From the NCBI GenBank assembly GCA_002887195.1, contig PJAB01000523.1, positions 1 through 24,747 of the forward strand: a DNA stretch of 24,747 nt, given 5' to 3'. Below the pieces are notes generated by a model. The model searched no databases. It had not been told where the DNA came from and worked only from the letters and a program-made list of their open reading frames with translations. Both the position numbers and the translations under genes were made by a program. How positions within the stretch are numbered: the stretch's first letter is position 1; every line of letters begins with the position of its first letter. The DNA is from Chrysochromulina parva (lineage: Eukaryota > Haptophyta > Prymnesiales > Chrysochromulinaceae). Shown in pieces: positions 7,882-16,069 of the stretch.

Positions 7882-8679
7882 ATGCGGACGGACGAGCACT
7901 TCGACTGCGCGAGCGCGGTCAGCACTGCAGCCGCGGTTGCCATATTGCTTCTGATCGTCATTCCCTTCCCGTCCGAGCAGCCGACGACGGTCGAACTCTC
8001 AGGGCAACCCGCCGAAGACGATTACCTCTTCTGGCTGCAGCTTCGTGAGCGTGACAAGCTGCCGCCGCTTCCTCTGCAACCAGCAAGCGAGCACACGCAG
8101 TCACGTGGTGCAGCCGCAGCTGCCGATACGGTTGATCAGGGACAGCGACGAATCATCCGAGGGCATCAGAACGTAGGAGGTGACGCGGCGTCGCCAAAGC
8201 CTCCCACGGCGGTACCTACAAGGTCTCGACGACCATCATCGACAAAGCCAGCGCAGCCGGCTCAGCCGCCGCAGGCGTCGTCGAGTGGTGGGCCGCCGGT
8301 GGCAGCAGCCAGCTCGAGTCACGAGAAGGAACCACGCGCGAAAAGACAGCGACGCAAGCCGCCAACCTCGACGCCATCCGTGGCCACGCCTGCCTCGTCC
8401 TCGCAGCCGCCGACGCCACAGTCATCAACTCCATCGCTGGCGTCGACGATGCCGCGGGAGCCGGTCGAGGCGCCAGAGACGCCGCCCGCGACGTGCGACA
8501 CGAGCAGCCAGCATGCACCGACGCCGACGCAGCTCCCCACGACCCAGCTTAGCATGCAGCCTGCGGATCCGGTGCGGCTGTCGACGGTTAGCATGCAGCC
8601 TGCGGGCCCTCAGCTCGTGCGACTCGCTCCGGTGGCGAGTCCGGTGGGGCCGCAGCATCTACGACCTCGGCACCCCTAG
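7882..8679 (+). CDS. Membrane-anchored protein of unknown function, multi-exon, structure unresolved
   Basis: ATG 7882 opens a frame with a hydrophobic segment near residues 11-29 (VSTAAAVAILLLIVIPF), then acidic/aromatic sequence (EDDYLFWLQL): a signal anchor of type II style. The same frame stays open to 8679 but turns Pro/Ser-rich after about 8180. There another register (8184-8552) has C-rich third positions and protein-like text, for example TTIIDKASAAGSAAAGVVEW and LDAIRGHACLVLAAADATV. The real product therefore probably changes frame through an intron: a GTGAGC donor at 8045 with an acceptor near 8199 fits by phase. A second candidate intron, 8493-8655 (GTGCGA to CCGCAG), would restore the stop at 8677-8679. 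A frameshifted pseudogene cannot be excluded. No family is recognised. Confidence 0.45.
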   Translation: MRTDEHFDCASAVSTAAAVAILLLIVIPFPSEQPTTVELSGQPAEDDYLFWLQLRERDKLPPLPLQPASEHTQSRGAAAAADTVDQGQRRIIRGHQNVGGDAASPKPPTAVPTRSRRPSSTKPAQPAQPPQASSSGGPPVAAASSSHEKEPRAKRQRRKPPTSTPSVATPASSSQPPTPQSSTPSLASTMPREPVEAPETPPATCDTSSQHAPTPTQLPTTQLSMQPADPVRLSTVSMQPAGPQLVRLAPVASPVGPQHLRPRHP

Positions 8680-8945
8680 CACCACATTGACCCGGCCCCC
8701 GGGCGATAGCCTCGAGCGGTCAGCGCCGGTTCAAGTCTCAAGTCCCAAGTCAGTGGCGCGCTGGACACTGTGCGAGATCCGAGAATCGCGAGACTCGGGA
8801 TGAATTTTCTAGGATGGGTTTGAAGATTGAACGCAGCTCCGCAAGACCCCCAAGTGTTGATGGGGCGCTCGGCTCTAACGTGCGTAACGACTAACCGAAA
8901 ACGGTGCTCGTGTCTCTCCACTACTAGGACTCGACCAGGAGAGTG

Positions 8946-10034
8946 TCAGTTCCCTTGAAGGCCCATGAGCTGCTGCACCCTCTCCATGTAGCGCTGAACC
9001 TCCGGGTCCTTGGCGTACTTTTGGGCGGCCGCCTCGCCTCCAGTGGACATCTCCATGGCCGCCTGCATCACGCGCGGATTGGACTGCAGCTCCATGAGCA
9101 ACTCGAACCCTTTCGGATCGTTCATCAGCTGGTTCATCGCCTCAAGCGCTGACTCCTTGGACACGTTCTCAGGCAAAACGCCCTCCGGAAGGTCGGCCAT
9201 GTCTTCGAGCCCAAACCGATACGGTGCGCCCGACGCGGCGCTCGTCGAAGGCGGCGGTGGCGGCGCCGCGGGCGCCGCGGGTGGGTTGGCGGGCGTGGCG
9301 CCGTCGCGAGCGCCAACGGCTTTCCGCGCACGCACCAATCGATCAACGAGCTCACTCTTCTCGACAGCATCAGCGTGAGGTACGCCGAGCTCATCGAGCT
9401 CCTGCTTGATCTGCTTGACGCGCATCTGACCAATCTCGTTGAGGAGGGCCGCCTCCGACGATCCTGGCACGCCCGCCGCGGGTGCTGACCCATCCGATGG
9501 TCGTCGTCGGATGGTCACCTTCGTCGCAGGTGGCTGCGCGGTGGCCGTCGAGCGCGCCGAGGTGGCGGCCGGCGATTGGATCGTGCTGGCTGCAGGCGAT
9601 CGGACACTGGCTGCAGGCGATGGCGGGGTCTCGTTCTGGACCAGGCGATAGTGACGCGCAGCTGCGGCTTCTGCCAGCCTGACGGTCGAGGACGCCACCC
9701 TTCGAAGCACTCTCGAGACGGCAGCGGCCACAGGCGGCGAATCCAGAGCCGCGAGCGCGACGCGCGTGAGAAGCATCGTCGCAGCAGCGGCAAGACCAAG
9801 TCGCCAACCCAATTTAAGGCCGCTGGCGATCAAATCAAGCCCACGCATGGCTGCTGGAGATGCAACAGCGAGCAGCATCCCGCGAGTGGGCGGCGCGGGA
9901 CACTGAGCCAAAGGAGGGCTCGAGCGTGCAGCCAGCACCGTGGCGCGTGGCACGCCATTCACAACGTACGCGTCGGTACATGCGAGGCTGGCCACGAGGA
10001 GCAAGCACGTCGTGCCAGCACGTCGATGCGACAT
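8946..10034 (-). CDS. Putative plastid-targeted SAP-like/STI1-domain protein (Tic40-like architecture)
   Basis: ATG 10034 starts a hydrophobic leader (TTCLLLVASLACTDAYVV) that looks like a signal peptide, followed by a Ser/Ala/Arg-rich stretch. This is the bipartite leader expected for a complex plastid. An upstream ATG at 10118 would bury the leader, so 10034 is preferred; the product is 362 residues. A second hydrophobic segment lies at about 74-99. Residues about 205-238 (RVKQIKQELDELGVPHADAV, then EKSELVDRLVRAR) resemble a SAP-like helix-extended-helix motif. The C terminus, about 306-359 (NDPKGFELLMELQSNPRVMQ, then KYAKDPEVQRYMERVQQLMG), resembles an STI1/Hop-type chaperone-binding domain. 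Membrane anchor plus C-terminal STI1 recalls Tic40 of the plastid import machinery, but orthology is inference. A Pro/Ala linker separates the domains. Confidence 0.65.
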   Translation of the reverse strand: MSHRRAGTTCLLLVASLACTDAYVVNGVPRATVLAARSSPPLAQCPAPPTRGMLLAVASPAAMRGLDLIASGLKLGWRLGLAAAATMLLTRVALAALDSPPVAAAVSRVLRRVASSTVRLAEAAAARHYRLVQNETPPSPAASVRSPAASTIQSPAATSARSTATAQPPATKVTIRRRPSDGSAPAAGVPGSSEAALLNEIGQMRVKQIKQELDELGVPHADAVEKSELVDRLVRARKAVGARDGATPANPPAAPAAPPPPPSTSAASGAPYRFGLEDMADLPEGVLPENVSKESALEAMNQLMNDPKGFELLMELQSNPRVMQAAMEMSTGGEAAAQKYAKDPEVQRYMERVQQLMGLQGN

Positions 10035-10187
10035 TGATGTCGCAACGTACCCACGGAAGCTCCGGCCGCGCTGTGAAGAGAGTTGGCGTACAAGTGGGGC
10101 AAAATAGGGTGCAATCATAGGGGTGGTATAGGGCGAATTCGACGCGCTAATGGCCCTCGCCCACGCATGCAAGCACGAAAAGCTGGT

Positions 10188-10197
10188 CCATAAAAGG
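10188..10197 (+). promoter_or_regulatory. TATA-like / CArG-like element before the sulfotransferase gene
   Basis: CCATAAAAGG lies 17 bp before ATG 10215. It fits a TATA-like sequence and also the CC(A/T)6GG consensus of MADS/SRF-type factors. The very short distance to the ATG would need a very short leader. Functional use is not shown. Confidence 0.25.
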
Positions 10198-10214
10198 AAA
10201 GCAGAAAAGCAGAC

Positions 10215-11408
10215 ATGCTGGCTGCACTTGCCGCGGTTGTCGTCGGCGTTGCCTTCAAGGAAGATTCATTCCTGAGCGCTGAAGTCTACACCAAACCATT
10301 GCTGAAGGCTCACTCCAGAGTGAGCTTTCAGCAAACCGACTCCAAGGAGGCGGGACCCGCGCGGCCGCAGGTGCTCGTCCTTGTCGGCGACCACGGCACC
10401 GGCTCGTCAAACTTTGGGCAGACGCTCAAAGCGCACCCGTGCGTGATAGACGTCGGGGAGCCGTTCGGTGCCTCACAAATGATCTGGTCGAAGAGTGCTC
10501 CGAGTGCCGTGTGCGGTCCGAAGCATCTCGACTCTCCTGCCATCTTCGACGCAGACTCGGGCACCATGCTGAACGCCAAAAATCCGAAGCTAGCGTTGAA
10601 CCTCGCCAAGTACATCCCGGGAGTGGACACGAGCCCGCTGTACCATAATCTGGACTACAACATCGCCGACTACTTTGTCCGCATTCGCGATCTCGTGTGC
10701 AAAGGAGTTGCCGAAGACGTTTGCCCACCGGCGGACTGCACGATCTCGATCAAGATGTTCCCCGCGTACATCAACGGCGTCACAGCCGGGCAGCATAACA
10801 TTGACGAGGTGCCAAGCGCGTGCACGATCGCGCAGAACGAGAAGGCGATGGACGCGTGGAAGCTTGCGATGGAAGCGTTCCAGAAGAATCCCAAGACTGC
10901 GACGTTCACGCTTAATCGCGACGAGATGCATCGGCAGTTCTCCATGTTCCACAGGTCGGACGCCGCAGGCACGGAGTTCGATTGCAGCCTGCCGCGCGAG
11001 AAGACGACGTTCGCGAGCGTGTCGGAGGCGTACACGGACATCCAGCTGCAGATCGAGAGCTGCTGGGCAAACCCGGCAAAGTGCTTGAATGCCTCTCTGA
11101 GCCTCGTCGGCCTTTCGACAGGTACGATCTCCCTTGATCTCCCTTGATCTCCCTTGATTGCAAGTGCTCACCACGGCGCTGGATGGGCTCTCGCTCGACC
11201 CTCCACAGTGCCCATGGGCGCCGCGGGGAAGCAGTTTGCGCCGGACTTGGCGCACCCCACGTCCATGAGCTGCTCCACGAACCCGCTGGCCACCTTCAAG
11301 CTGCTGGGCCAGGGTATGGACGTGCGACTGAGTCATCCGGGAGATGGGCCCGTCAAGACGAAGAACAATATCCATCAAGAAGAAAACGACGAAGAACGGA
11401 GGAATTGA
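10215..11408 (+). CDS. Sulfotransferase-like protein (two exons)
   Basis: Exon 1 is 10215-11121 and exon 2 is 11209-11408, giving 368 residues. The ATG is followed by a short hydrophobic leader (LAALAAVVVGVAF), a likely signal peptide or anchor. Residues about 53-80 (VLVLVGDHGTGSSNFGQTLK) resemble the 5'-phosphosulfate loop of PAPS-dependent sulfotransferases, followed by HPCVIDVGEPFG as in many such enzymes. Eight or more Cys residues suggest a secretory-lumen fold. Exons join within a Val codon (ACA G|TG CCC) with donor GTACGA and acceptor CCACAG. Exon 2 continues KQFAPDLAHPTSMSCSTNPL, then ATFKLLGQGMDVRL. Its last 20 residues are highly charged and may be read-through past another donor (GTATGG at about 11314), so the C terminus is uncertain. 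The substrate is unknown. The gene is divergent from the STI1 gene. Confidence 0.7.
11122..11208 (+). repeat. Intron of the sulfotransferase-like gene with decamer repeats
   Basis: The intron is 87 nt, GTACGATCTC to CCACAG. Its first 30 bases are GTACGATCTC CCTTGATCTC CCTTGATCTC, followed by CCTTGATTG. The 10-bp register begins exactly at the splice donor. The motif TTGAT is in the sense strand of this plus-strand gene. Confidence 0.8.
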
Positions 11409-12008
11409 CGATCCAGTCGTAGAGAAATGCGAGGCCAGAAATATGGCATTCACGTGTGATCAGGCATGCAGGCAGAGAAGAAGCGATAACGTAGAATGGC
11501 ACCGAGATGCGAGAAGTGAAAGTGAATGACGAACTCATCAGCCGGTGAGATGGTGAGAAAGAAATTGCACAAAGCGAAAAGACGAGAGGTATCAGGTACT
11601 GTGCTCGCACTGTACAGAAGCGGAATGAAATTTTCCGTCGTCGTGCGAGGAGCGTGTGACTGTGAGTGACTGTGACCTGTTCCTGTGTGTATCCTGGGGC
11701 GGGCCAGGGTGTCTTTGCGTTGCCGTGTGCTCTAGCTTTTATCGCGTACCGGAAAAAGCGAAAAAAAAAAAGTTTTTTAAGCGAAGAAAGAAAGATAGAA
11801 AGTGGTCCTCCGCTCCACCCGGGCGTCGTCCTCGTCACGAAGCCACTCGGCGATCGTGTTCCTCCCCACTTCGTACGGGCCCAACAGGGCCGCCCCACCC
11901 AAAATATCCACGGTTGACGGTATCTACGACCGGCCTGGGCCCTGGGGAGTCGACTCGATCGAACCAAAATTCAAGGAGGGCGAGGAGGGCCCTGAAAACA
12001 GACCTTGC
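11409..12008. other. Intergenic stretch between convergent genes
   Basis: This lies between the sulfotransferase-like gene (+) and the FkbM gene (-). It is purine-rich and lower in GC than its neighbours between 11410 and 11830, with an A11 run at 11761-11771. The 204-codon minus-strand frame here (11353-11967) has no recognisable domain, overlaps the end of the plus-strand gene and looks like chance. Nothing else is supported. Confidence 0.5.
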
Positions 12009-13328
12009 TCACTGCCACTGAAGCAGTCTCGTCGGACAGGGCGCTAAGTGCGAGCTACCCAGGCCCTTGGCCGGAACATAATACCCGTGGCTCACATTCA
12101 GCTGGCTGTGGATCCATCGAAAGGCGGCCTTGTTGGCGTCCTGATCGTGCCATTCCACAAAGACGTCGGTCACGCGGCGGCACAGCACGCCAGACTCGAT
12201 CAGCCGCCGCAGGATGGAGTGCTCGCTCCCTTCCACATCCACCCTGCGCAGCGACGGTCAGGCGGGGCGCTGCTGAGGCATGCAAGGCGGAAGGGCTTTC
12301 TTTCTGAGCGAGTTGCGGCTATGCGCACTTGAGTACAATGTTGCGAGATGTCCCGTCGCCAAGGCTGTCGAGGAAGGCCGCGGCGTCCAAAGTACGCACA
12401 CGGATGAGGGAGTTCTGCTCTGAGAGTGTGGGGCCGCGGCCCTTCTTACCCTGCGCGTCCGTCGTGTGCCGTTGTATCTCGAGAGAGCTCCCGACGCTGT
12501 TTGCCGTGCAACGACGCCGCAACAAATCAGCAAGTATCAGACGCCATCAGACGCCATCAGACGCCATCAACCGCAATCAGCCACAATCAGCCTATGCCTT
12601 GAGCTCGCTCACCCTGTGTCAGACACGGTGTCGATCCCGAAGCTCGCTTCCGCGCTCTCGGTGGAAAAGGCGCTGTTGCTCAGCGTCACGTTGCTACCGA
12701 AGCTGGTATGCATCTTCGAGGCGGTGCGCTGCAAGGAGTCCCAGTGCCGCGGGTTGGGCTCGAATGCCACCGCACAGTACTGTCGCCGGCTCTCGATCTG
12801 CAACCATGGAGGCCACAAGAAGTAGCAAGGCGGATCTTGCCGCAAGTAGACAGGGAAGCGGATGCCCGCATAGACGCAGCTCGGCTGCTGGTACCATCGG
12901 ATCACGCTGTCGCCAGTATTCGCGCCAGTGTCGACGTAGTAGTGAGTGCAGCCGGGTGGCGAGCTCACGCTACCGCATACGCGATGGGTTGTCTCGTGAT
13001 GCTGCTCCCACCGGTGCTCGACATGCGACGCGTTGCACATTCTGCACGTCCGCGCGCATCGCTGCCGAATGTGTTCGCTGTAATTCTGAACGCGGTGGGA
13101 AGATTCAGAGGAGCCGTTCATCAGTGACCATGTGGATACGTTCGGGCCATTCACCGTCGTCGGCGCCGATTCGTGCGTGCAAAAAGTCCTCCGCTTTAAG
13201 CACTTGTCTCTCGTCTCCTTGTCCGCGCACGAGCCCTCCGGCAGCGGCCCCAGCCGTACACTTTCGCGGCGCAGTAGCTCGCAGCGCTGCAGCGCGCAGG
13301 TCGCAGGACACTCTTCCAAACTATGCAT
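12009..13328 (-). CDS. FkbM-family SAM-dependent methyltransferase with ShKT-like N terminus (three exons)
   Basis: Exons are 13328-12613, 12496-12329 and 12243-12009, joining to 372 residues. The N-terminal ~100 residues contain many Cys; about 34-98 (SCADKETRDKCLKRRTFC ... CARTCRMC) look like an ShKT-type disulfide module. The methyltransferase follows: SAM-binding loop YYVDTGANTGDSVIRWY (about 130-146), AVAFEPNPRHW (about 186-196), a VRTLD segment in exon 2, and LKVDVEGSEHSILRR across the exon 2/3 junction. That last motif is diagnostic of FkbM and forms only after splicing AA|G GTG. FkbM enzymes O-methylate sugars or other small acceptors. No signal peptide follows the ATG, odd for a Cys-rich module, so an upstream exon is possible. 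Donors are GTGAGC and GTGCGC; acceptors are AAACAG and TGCGCAG. Confidence 0.85.
12244..12328 (-). other. Second intron of the FkbM gene
   Basis: An 85-nt intron, GTGCGC to GCGCAG. It has a single CCTGACC branch-like site about 15 nt before the acceptor and no tandem array, unlike the first intron of the same gene. Confidence 0.8.
12497..12612 (-). repeat. First intron of the FkbM gene with decamer repeats
   Basis: A 116-nt intron, GTGAGC to AAACAG. About six or seven units of 10 bp lie at 12528-12590. In the sense of the gene they read GGCTGATTGT, GGCTGATTGC, GGTTGATGGC, then GTCTGATGGC repeated. CTGAT occurs six times. Joining the flanking exons gives SDTG-VGSSLEIQRH in one frame. Confidence 0.8.
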
Positions 13329-13501
13329 AAAAAGGCTCGTTGATGTGTGAATGTGAAAGCGTGTCTAGAAGAGTGACATGGGTGAGTCACGGGGCGGGTG
13401 GGCGGGTATGTGCCCTTATTCGCGCGTCGGCTGCGACCTACATGCTCTGAGTACGTAGTACCCGCTTGCCGGGTCCGCGCTTCTCGCCATACACAACCCG
13501 T

Positions 13502-15119
13502 TTACCTGTTCGTGCCGGGCGCCATGAAGGGCGACTGTTCACGGAAGCTGCTCGGCACCGGCGTGATGACCATCTGGGGCGGTGGCGGTGGCTCGCGCCC
13601 CTCGGCCGCCGCTGCCGCGCACTCGGCCTCGTACTGCGCCTGGGCCATCTTGGCTGCCTCGAGCTCCTTGCGGTGGCGGCGCTCGGCCTCCTCGCGCAGC
13701 TGGGTCGGCGATTTCGGCCGCAGAGATTCGATCTGGGGCGTCGTCCCGAGCAGATGGTTCGAGAGCAGCTCGGGTTCGTCACTCCAGTCGAAGTTGTAGC
13801 TCTCGGTGACGCCCTCGAAGTGCTTGTACCACGTGGACGGATCGAAGTTGGACGAAGAGAGCTGCGAGCCTAGAGTCAGCCAGCCGCGCCGGATGTTGGT
13901 GTCGTGCCCGAACAGCTCAAGACGACGCCTGCCGAGGCAGAAGTGCTCGATGATGGCGTACAGCTCGTGGGGCTTATCGGTGGCGCCGTACGCGGGCTCC
14001 TCGGAGAGCATCACGTCCGTGTCCACGTTCGCATGGATCACATGCCCATCATAGTTGCGTCGCACCTGCCATCAGAGGTCATCAGAGGTCATCAGTGGTC
14101 ATCAGTGGTCATCAGTGGTCATCATAGTTGCGTCGCACCGTCCCCTTGATGCCCACCAGGCAGTGCTCCGACGTCGCGGTGACCACGGAATCGGGTAACC
14201 AGTGGAAGTTACGCCCGCTTGTCCGGTTCGACTTGATCCAGCAGATGTCCTCGCACCGCCGGTAGCCCCACTTGCGCAGGCATGCGCGGCCCCACCTGAT
14301 GAGGGAGGCCATCAGAGGTAATCAGATGTCATCAGAGGTCATCAGAGGCCATTAGGCGTCATCCGAGGCAGTCCGAGGCCATCAGAGGCCGTCAGAGGGC
14401 ATCAGGGGTGCGTACTCGAGAGAGATGCCCGAGCCGCTCCAATCAGCATGCAATCAGCATGCAATCAGCATGCAATCAGCATGCAATCAGCATGCAATCA
14501 GCATGCAATCAGCATGCAATCAGCATACTCGAGAGAGACGCCCGAGCCGCTCCAAAGGAAGACGAAGGAGGGCGTATCTCCGAGCGCCTCGATGCGCAGA
14601 TTCATAATCTCCTGCGGGCTCCACACCTCCATGTCCTCCTCCGACATCACCGCGCCACATGCCACCTTGCGCCTTCGGTACTCCTCCCACGGTGGATCGA
14701 TGAGGATCACGTCCCACTTGGTGCCCAGCGAGGTCAAGTCAAAGGACTTGAGGTCCACCTTGTGGTACGTCGGCGGCGTCGCGCGTGCCTTGATCAGCTC
14801 GTCTTTGGCCTCGATGAGCTCTTTGAGCTTCGGATACTCTTCGAAGCGCTCCTCCACGTCGGAGTCTCGTATGAAATTGGCGGGCCGCTGGCCTGTGTCC
14901 ACAAAGTGCTGCGCGTAGTCGTTCTTGGCGCGCTCGAAGCGGCTGCCGCGTCCTGTGCCCCATTGCCCCGCGCCCGCCGGGATGACACCGCCGTCGTCGG
15001 CACCGCTGCCACCGCCGCCACCGCCGCCACCGCCGCCACCGCCCTTGCCACGGCCCTTGCCGCCCCCTCTGCCACCGCCACCCTTGCCGTACGGCCCGCT
15101 GCCGCCACCCCCGCCGCCT

Positions 15120-15150
<31 letters not shown>

Positions 15151-15349
15151 TACTACCGTGGTATCGCATTGGGCCACCTGCGCCACCGCCCTTCATCGGC
15201 CCACCGCCTCCCTTCATTGGGCCGATCGGGCCAGCACCCATTCCCATGGGAGGGCCGCCGCCCATGGGCGGGCCGCCCCACATGTTCGGAGGTCCGCCAC
15301 CCTTCGAGGGCGCTCCGAATCCGCCTTGGTTGCCAGGGAAGTTATCCAT
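13502..15349 (-). CDS. METTL14: METTL14-family (MT-A70) m6A RNA methyltransferase subunit (three exons)
   Basis: Exons are 15349-14529, 14295-14139 and 14065-13502, giving 513 residues. METTL14 pairs with METTL3 in the nucleus and positions mRNA for N6-adenosine methylation. Hallmarks seen: [53 protein letters not shown] (DPPW at 218-221), [32 protein letters not shown], and [19 protein letters not shown] with [20 protein letters not shown] is intact; from family knowledge it is EPPL in human METTL14 but DPPW in plant MTB. The N-terminal ~115 residues are Gly-rich with a few RG/KG motifs. The C terminus is a charged helix ([20 protein letters not shown]) with a Pro run. ATG 15349 is preferred because further upstream only TTG is in frame; GCACAG just before it could be a 5'UTR acceptor. 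Confidence 0.92.
14066..14138 (-). repeat. Second METTL14 intron: five decamers and a copy of the next exon's start
   Basis: A 73-nt intron, GTGCGACGC to GGCAG. Units at 14071-14120 hold exact 10-bp register; in the sense of the gene they read CTGATGACCA or CTGATGACCT. A 20-bp sequence at 14120-14139 (donor side) is identical to 14047-14066 (start of exon 3 plus the last acceptor base). The intron therefore begins with the same 18 bases that open exon 3. Confidence 0.88.
14296..14528 (-). repeat. First METTL14 intron: two satellite arrays around a copied exon end
   Basis: A 233-nt intron, GTATGC to CATCAG. Next to the donor are eight 11-bp units (14441-14526; sense unit GCATGCTGATT, the first being the donor GTATGCTGATT). 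Then comes a 30-bp copy (14413-14442, one mismatch) of the end of exon 1 (14526-14555), including a second donor-like GTACGC at 14415. The rest (14301-14410) is about ten 10-bp units of CTGATGGCCT type. Splicing yields [13 protein letters not shown], in line with METTL14 family sequence. Confidence 0.88.
14997..15159. repeat. (CCG/CCA)n trinucleotide tracts encoding poly-Gly in METTL14
   Basis: Two runs of CCG/CCA triplets on the + strand (about 15001-15045 and 15102-15159) encode the Gly runs of the minus-strand METTL14 N terminus. On the + strand they create long proline-rich shadow frames. Confidence 0.85.
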
Positions 15350-16069
15350 CACCTGTGCAAGCAAACCGGATCCGCAGCAGCTGCGCGCAAGCGCGGGCGG
15401 GCGCGTCGCGAGAGCGTGCGAGCGCGCGAGTCAGAACTTGGCGCGCGGAAACGTCAATGACGACTGCAATTGGCCGTGCTCGTCCTTTCCGTGAATCTGG
15501 CAACGTTCATAAATGGCCGGCTAGCTGCTGGCAGAATCGTTCCCGAGGAGCCGCCCATCAGCGGTTCAGTGGTTGCCGGTTCAGTCAGCGCAGTCTCTCA
15601 AAATTAGGGAAAATTATCAAAACAGAAGTCAGAAAAGCCAAGGTGCAACGTGTCCGCGGATACCCACGCCAGCGGCATGCATCGTACCCGCGAGAATGCG
15701 TGCGTGCGCGTGCGCGGACCAGAGAGCTGCAGCGATTCGATCCGACTTGTCAGTCCAATCCCCGACTGACACAAGCATCCGATTCTCGCGCTCGGGCGTT
15801 GGCCACCGGCGCGCTGCGTAACACGCGGCGCCGATCGACCACACGATTGGTTTACTCTACGCCTCCCCCCTACCTTTTGCCGATTAACGGCCAGTCTCTG
15901 CGCGTTTTGTTCAACATTAACACTTGCATCTTTCACAAAACGCTTCGCGAAGCACTCTATAGTCTATACGTTTGGGTCCGCCGCGTAGAGCTCGTCCTAC
16001 CGGGTATTCTCCTTTCGGTGCCGACCGTGTCCTCCATCTCCGTAGTGGCACCTCGATAGCCACTTCTCG
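15350..16069. other. Divergent intergenic region between METTL14 and the IQ-motif gene
   Basis: About 720 bp separate the two divergent starts. It probably holds both promoters and possibly a 5' untranslated exon of METTL14, since an acceptor-like GCACAG lies just upstream of its ATG. The stretch around 15850-15960 is AT-richer than the flanks. No protein-coding frame, RNA gene or clear repeat is supported. Confidence 0.5.

Noticed and set aside
8549..8605. TAG as a sense codon, since the coding register continues past two TAGs
   Set aside because: TAG ends the EF-hand gene in this window, and a phase-consistent intron (8493-8655) would remove both TAGs.
11353..11967. 204-codon minus-strand frame
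   Set aside because: No domain, no coding-like composition, and it overlaps the 3' end of the sulfotransferase-like gene.
12329..13330. 333-codon plus-strand frame
   Set aside because: It is Arg/Ser-rich antisense of the FkbM gene and runs through its intron.
14925..15494. Proline-rich plus-strand protein
   Set aside because: It is the antisense of the Gly-rich METTL14 N terminus; the minus frame continues into an unmistakable methyltransferase domain.
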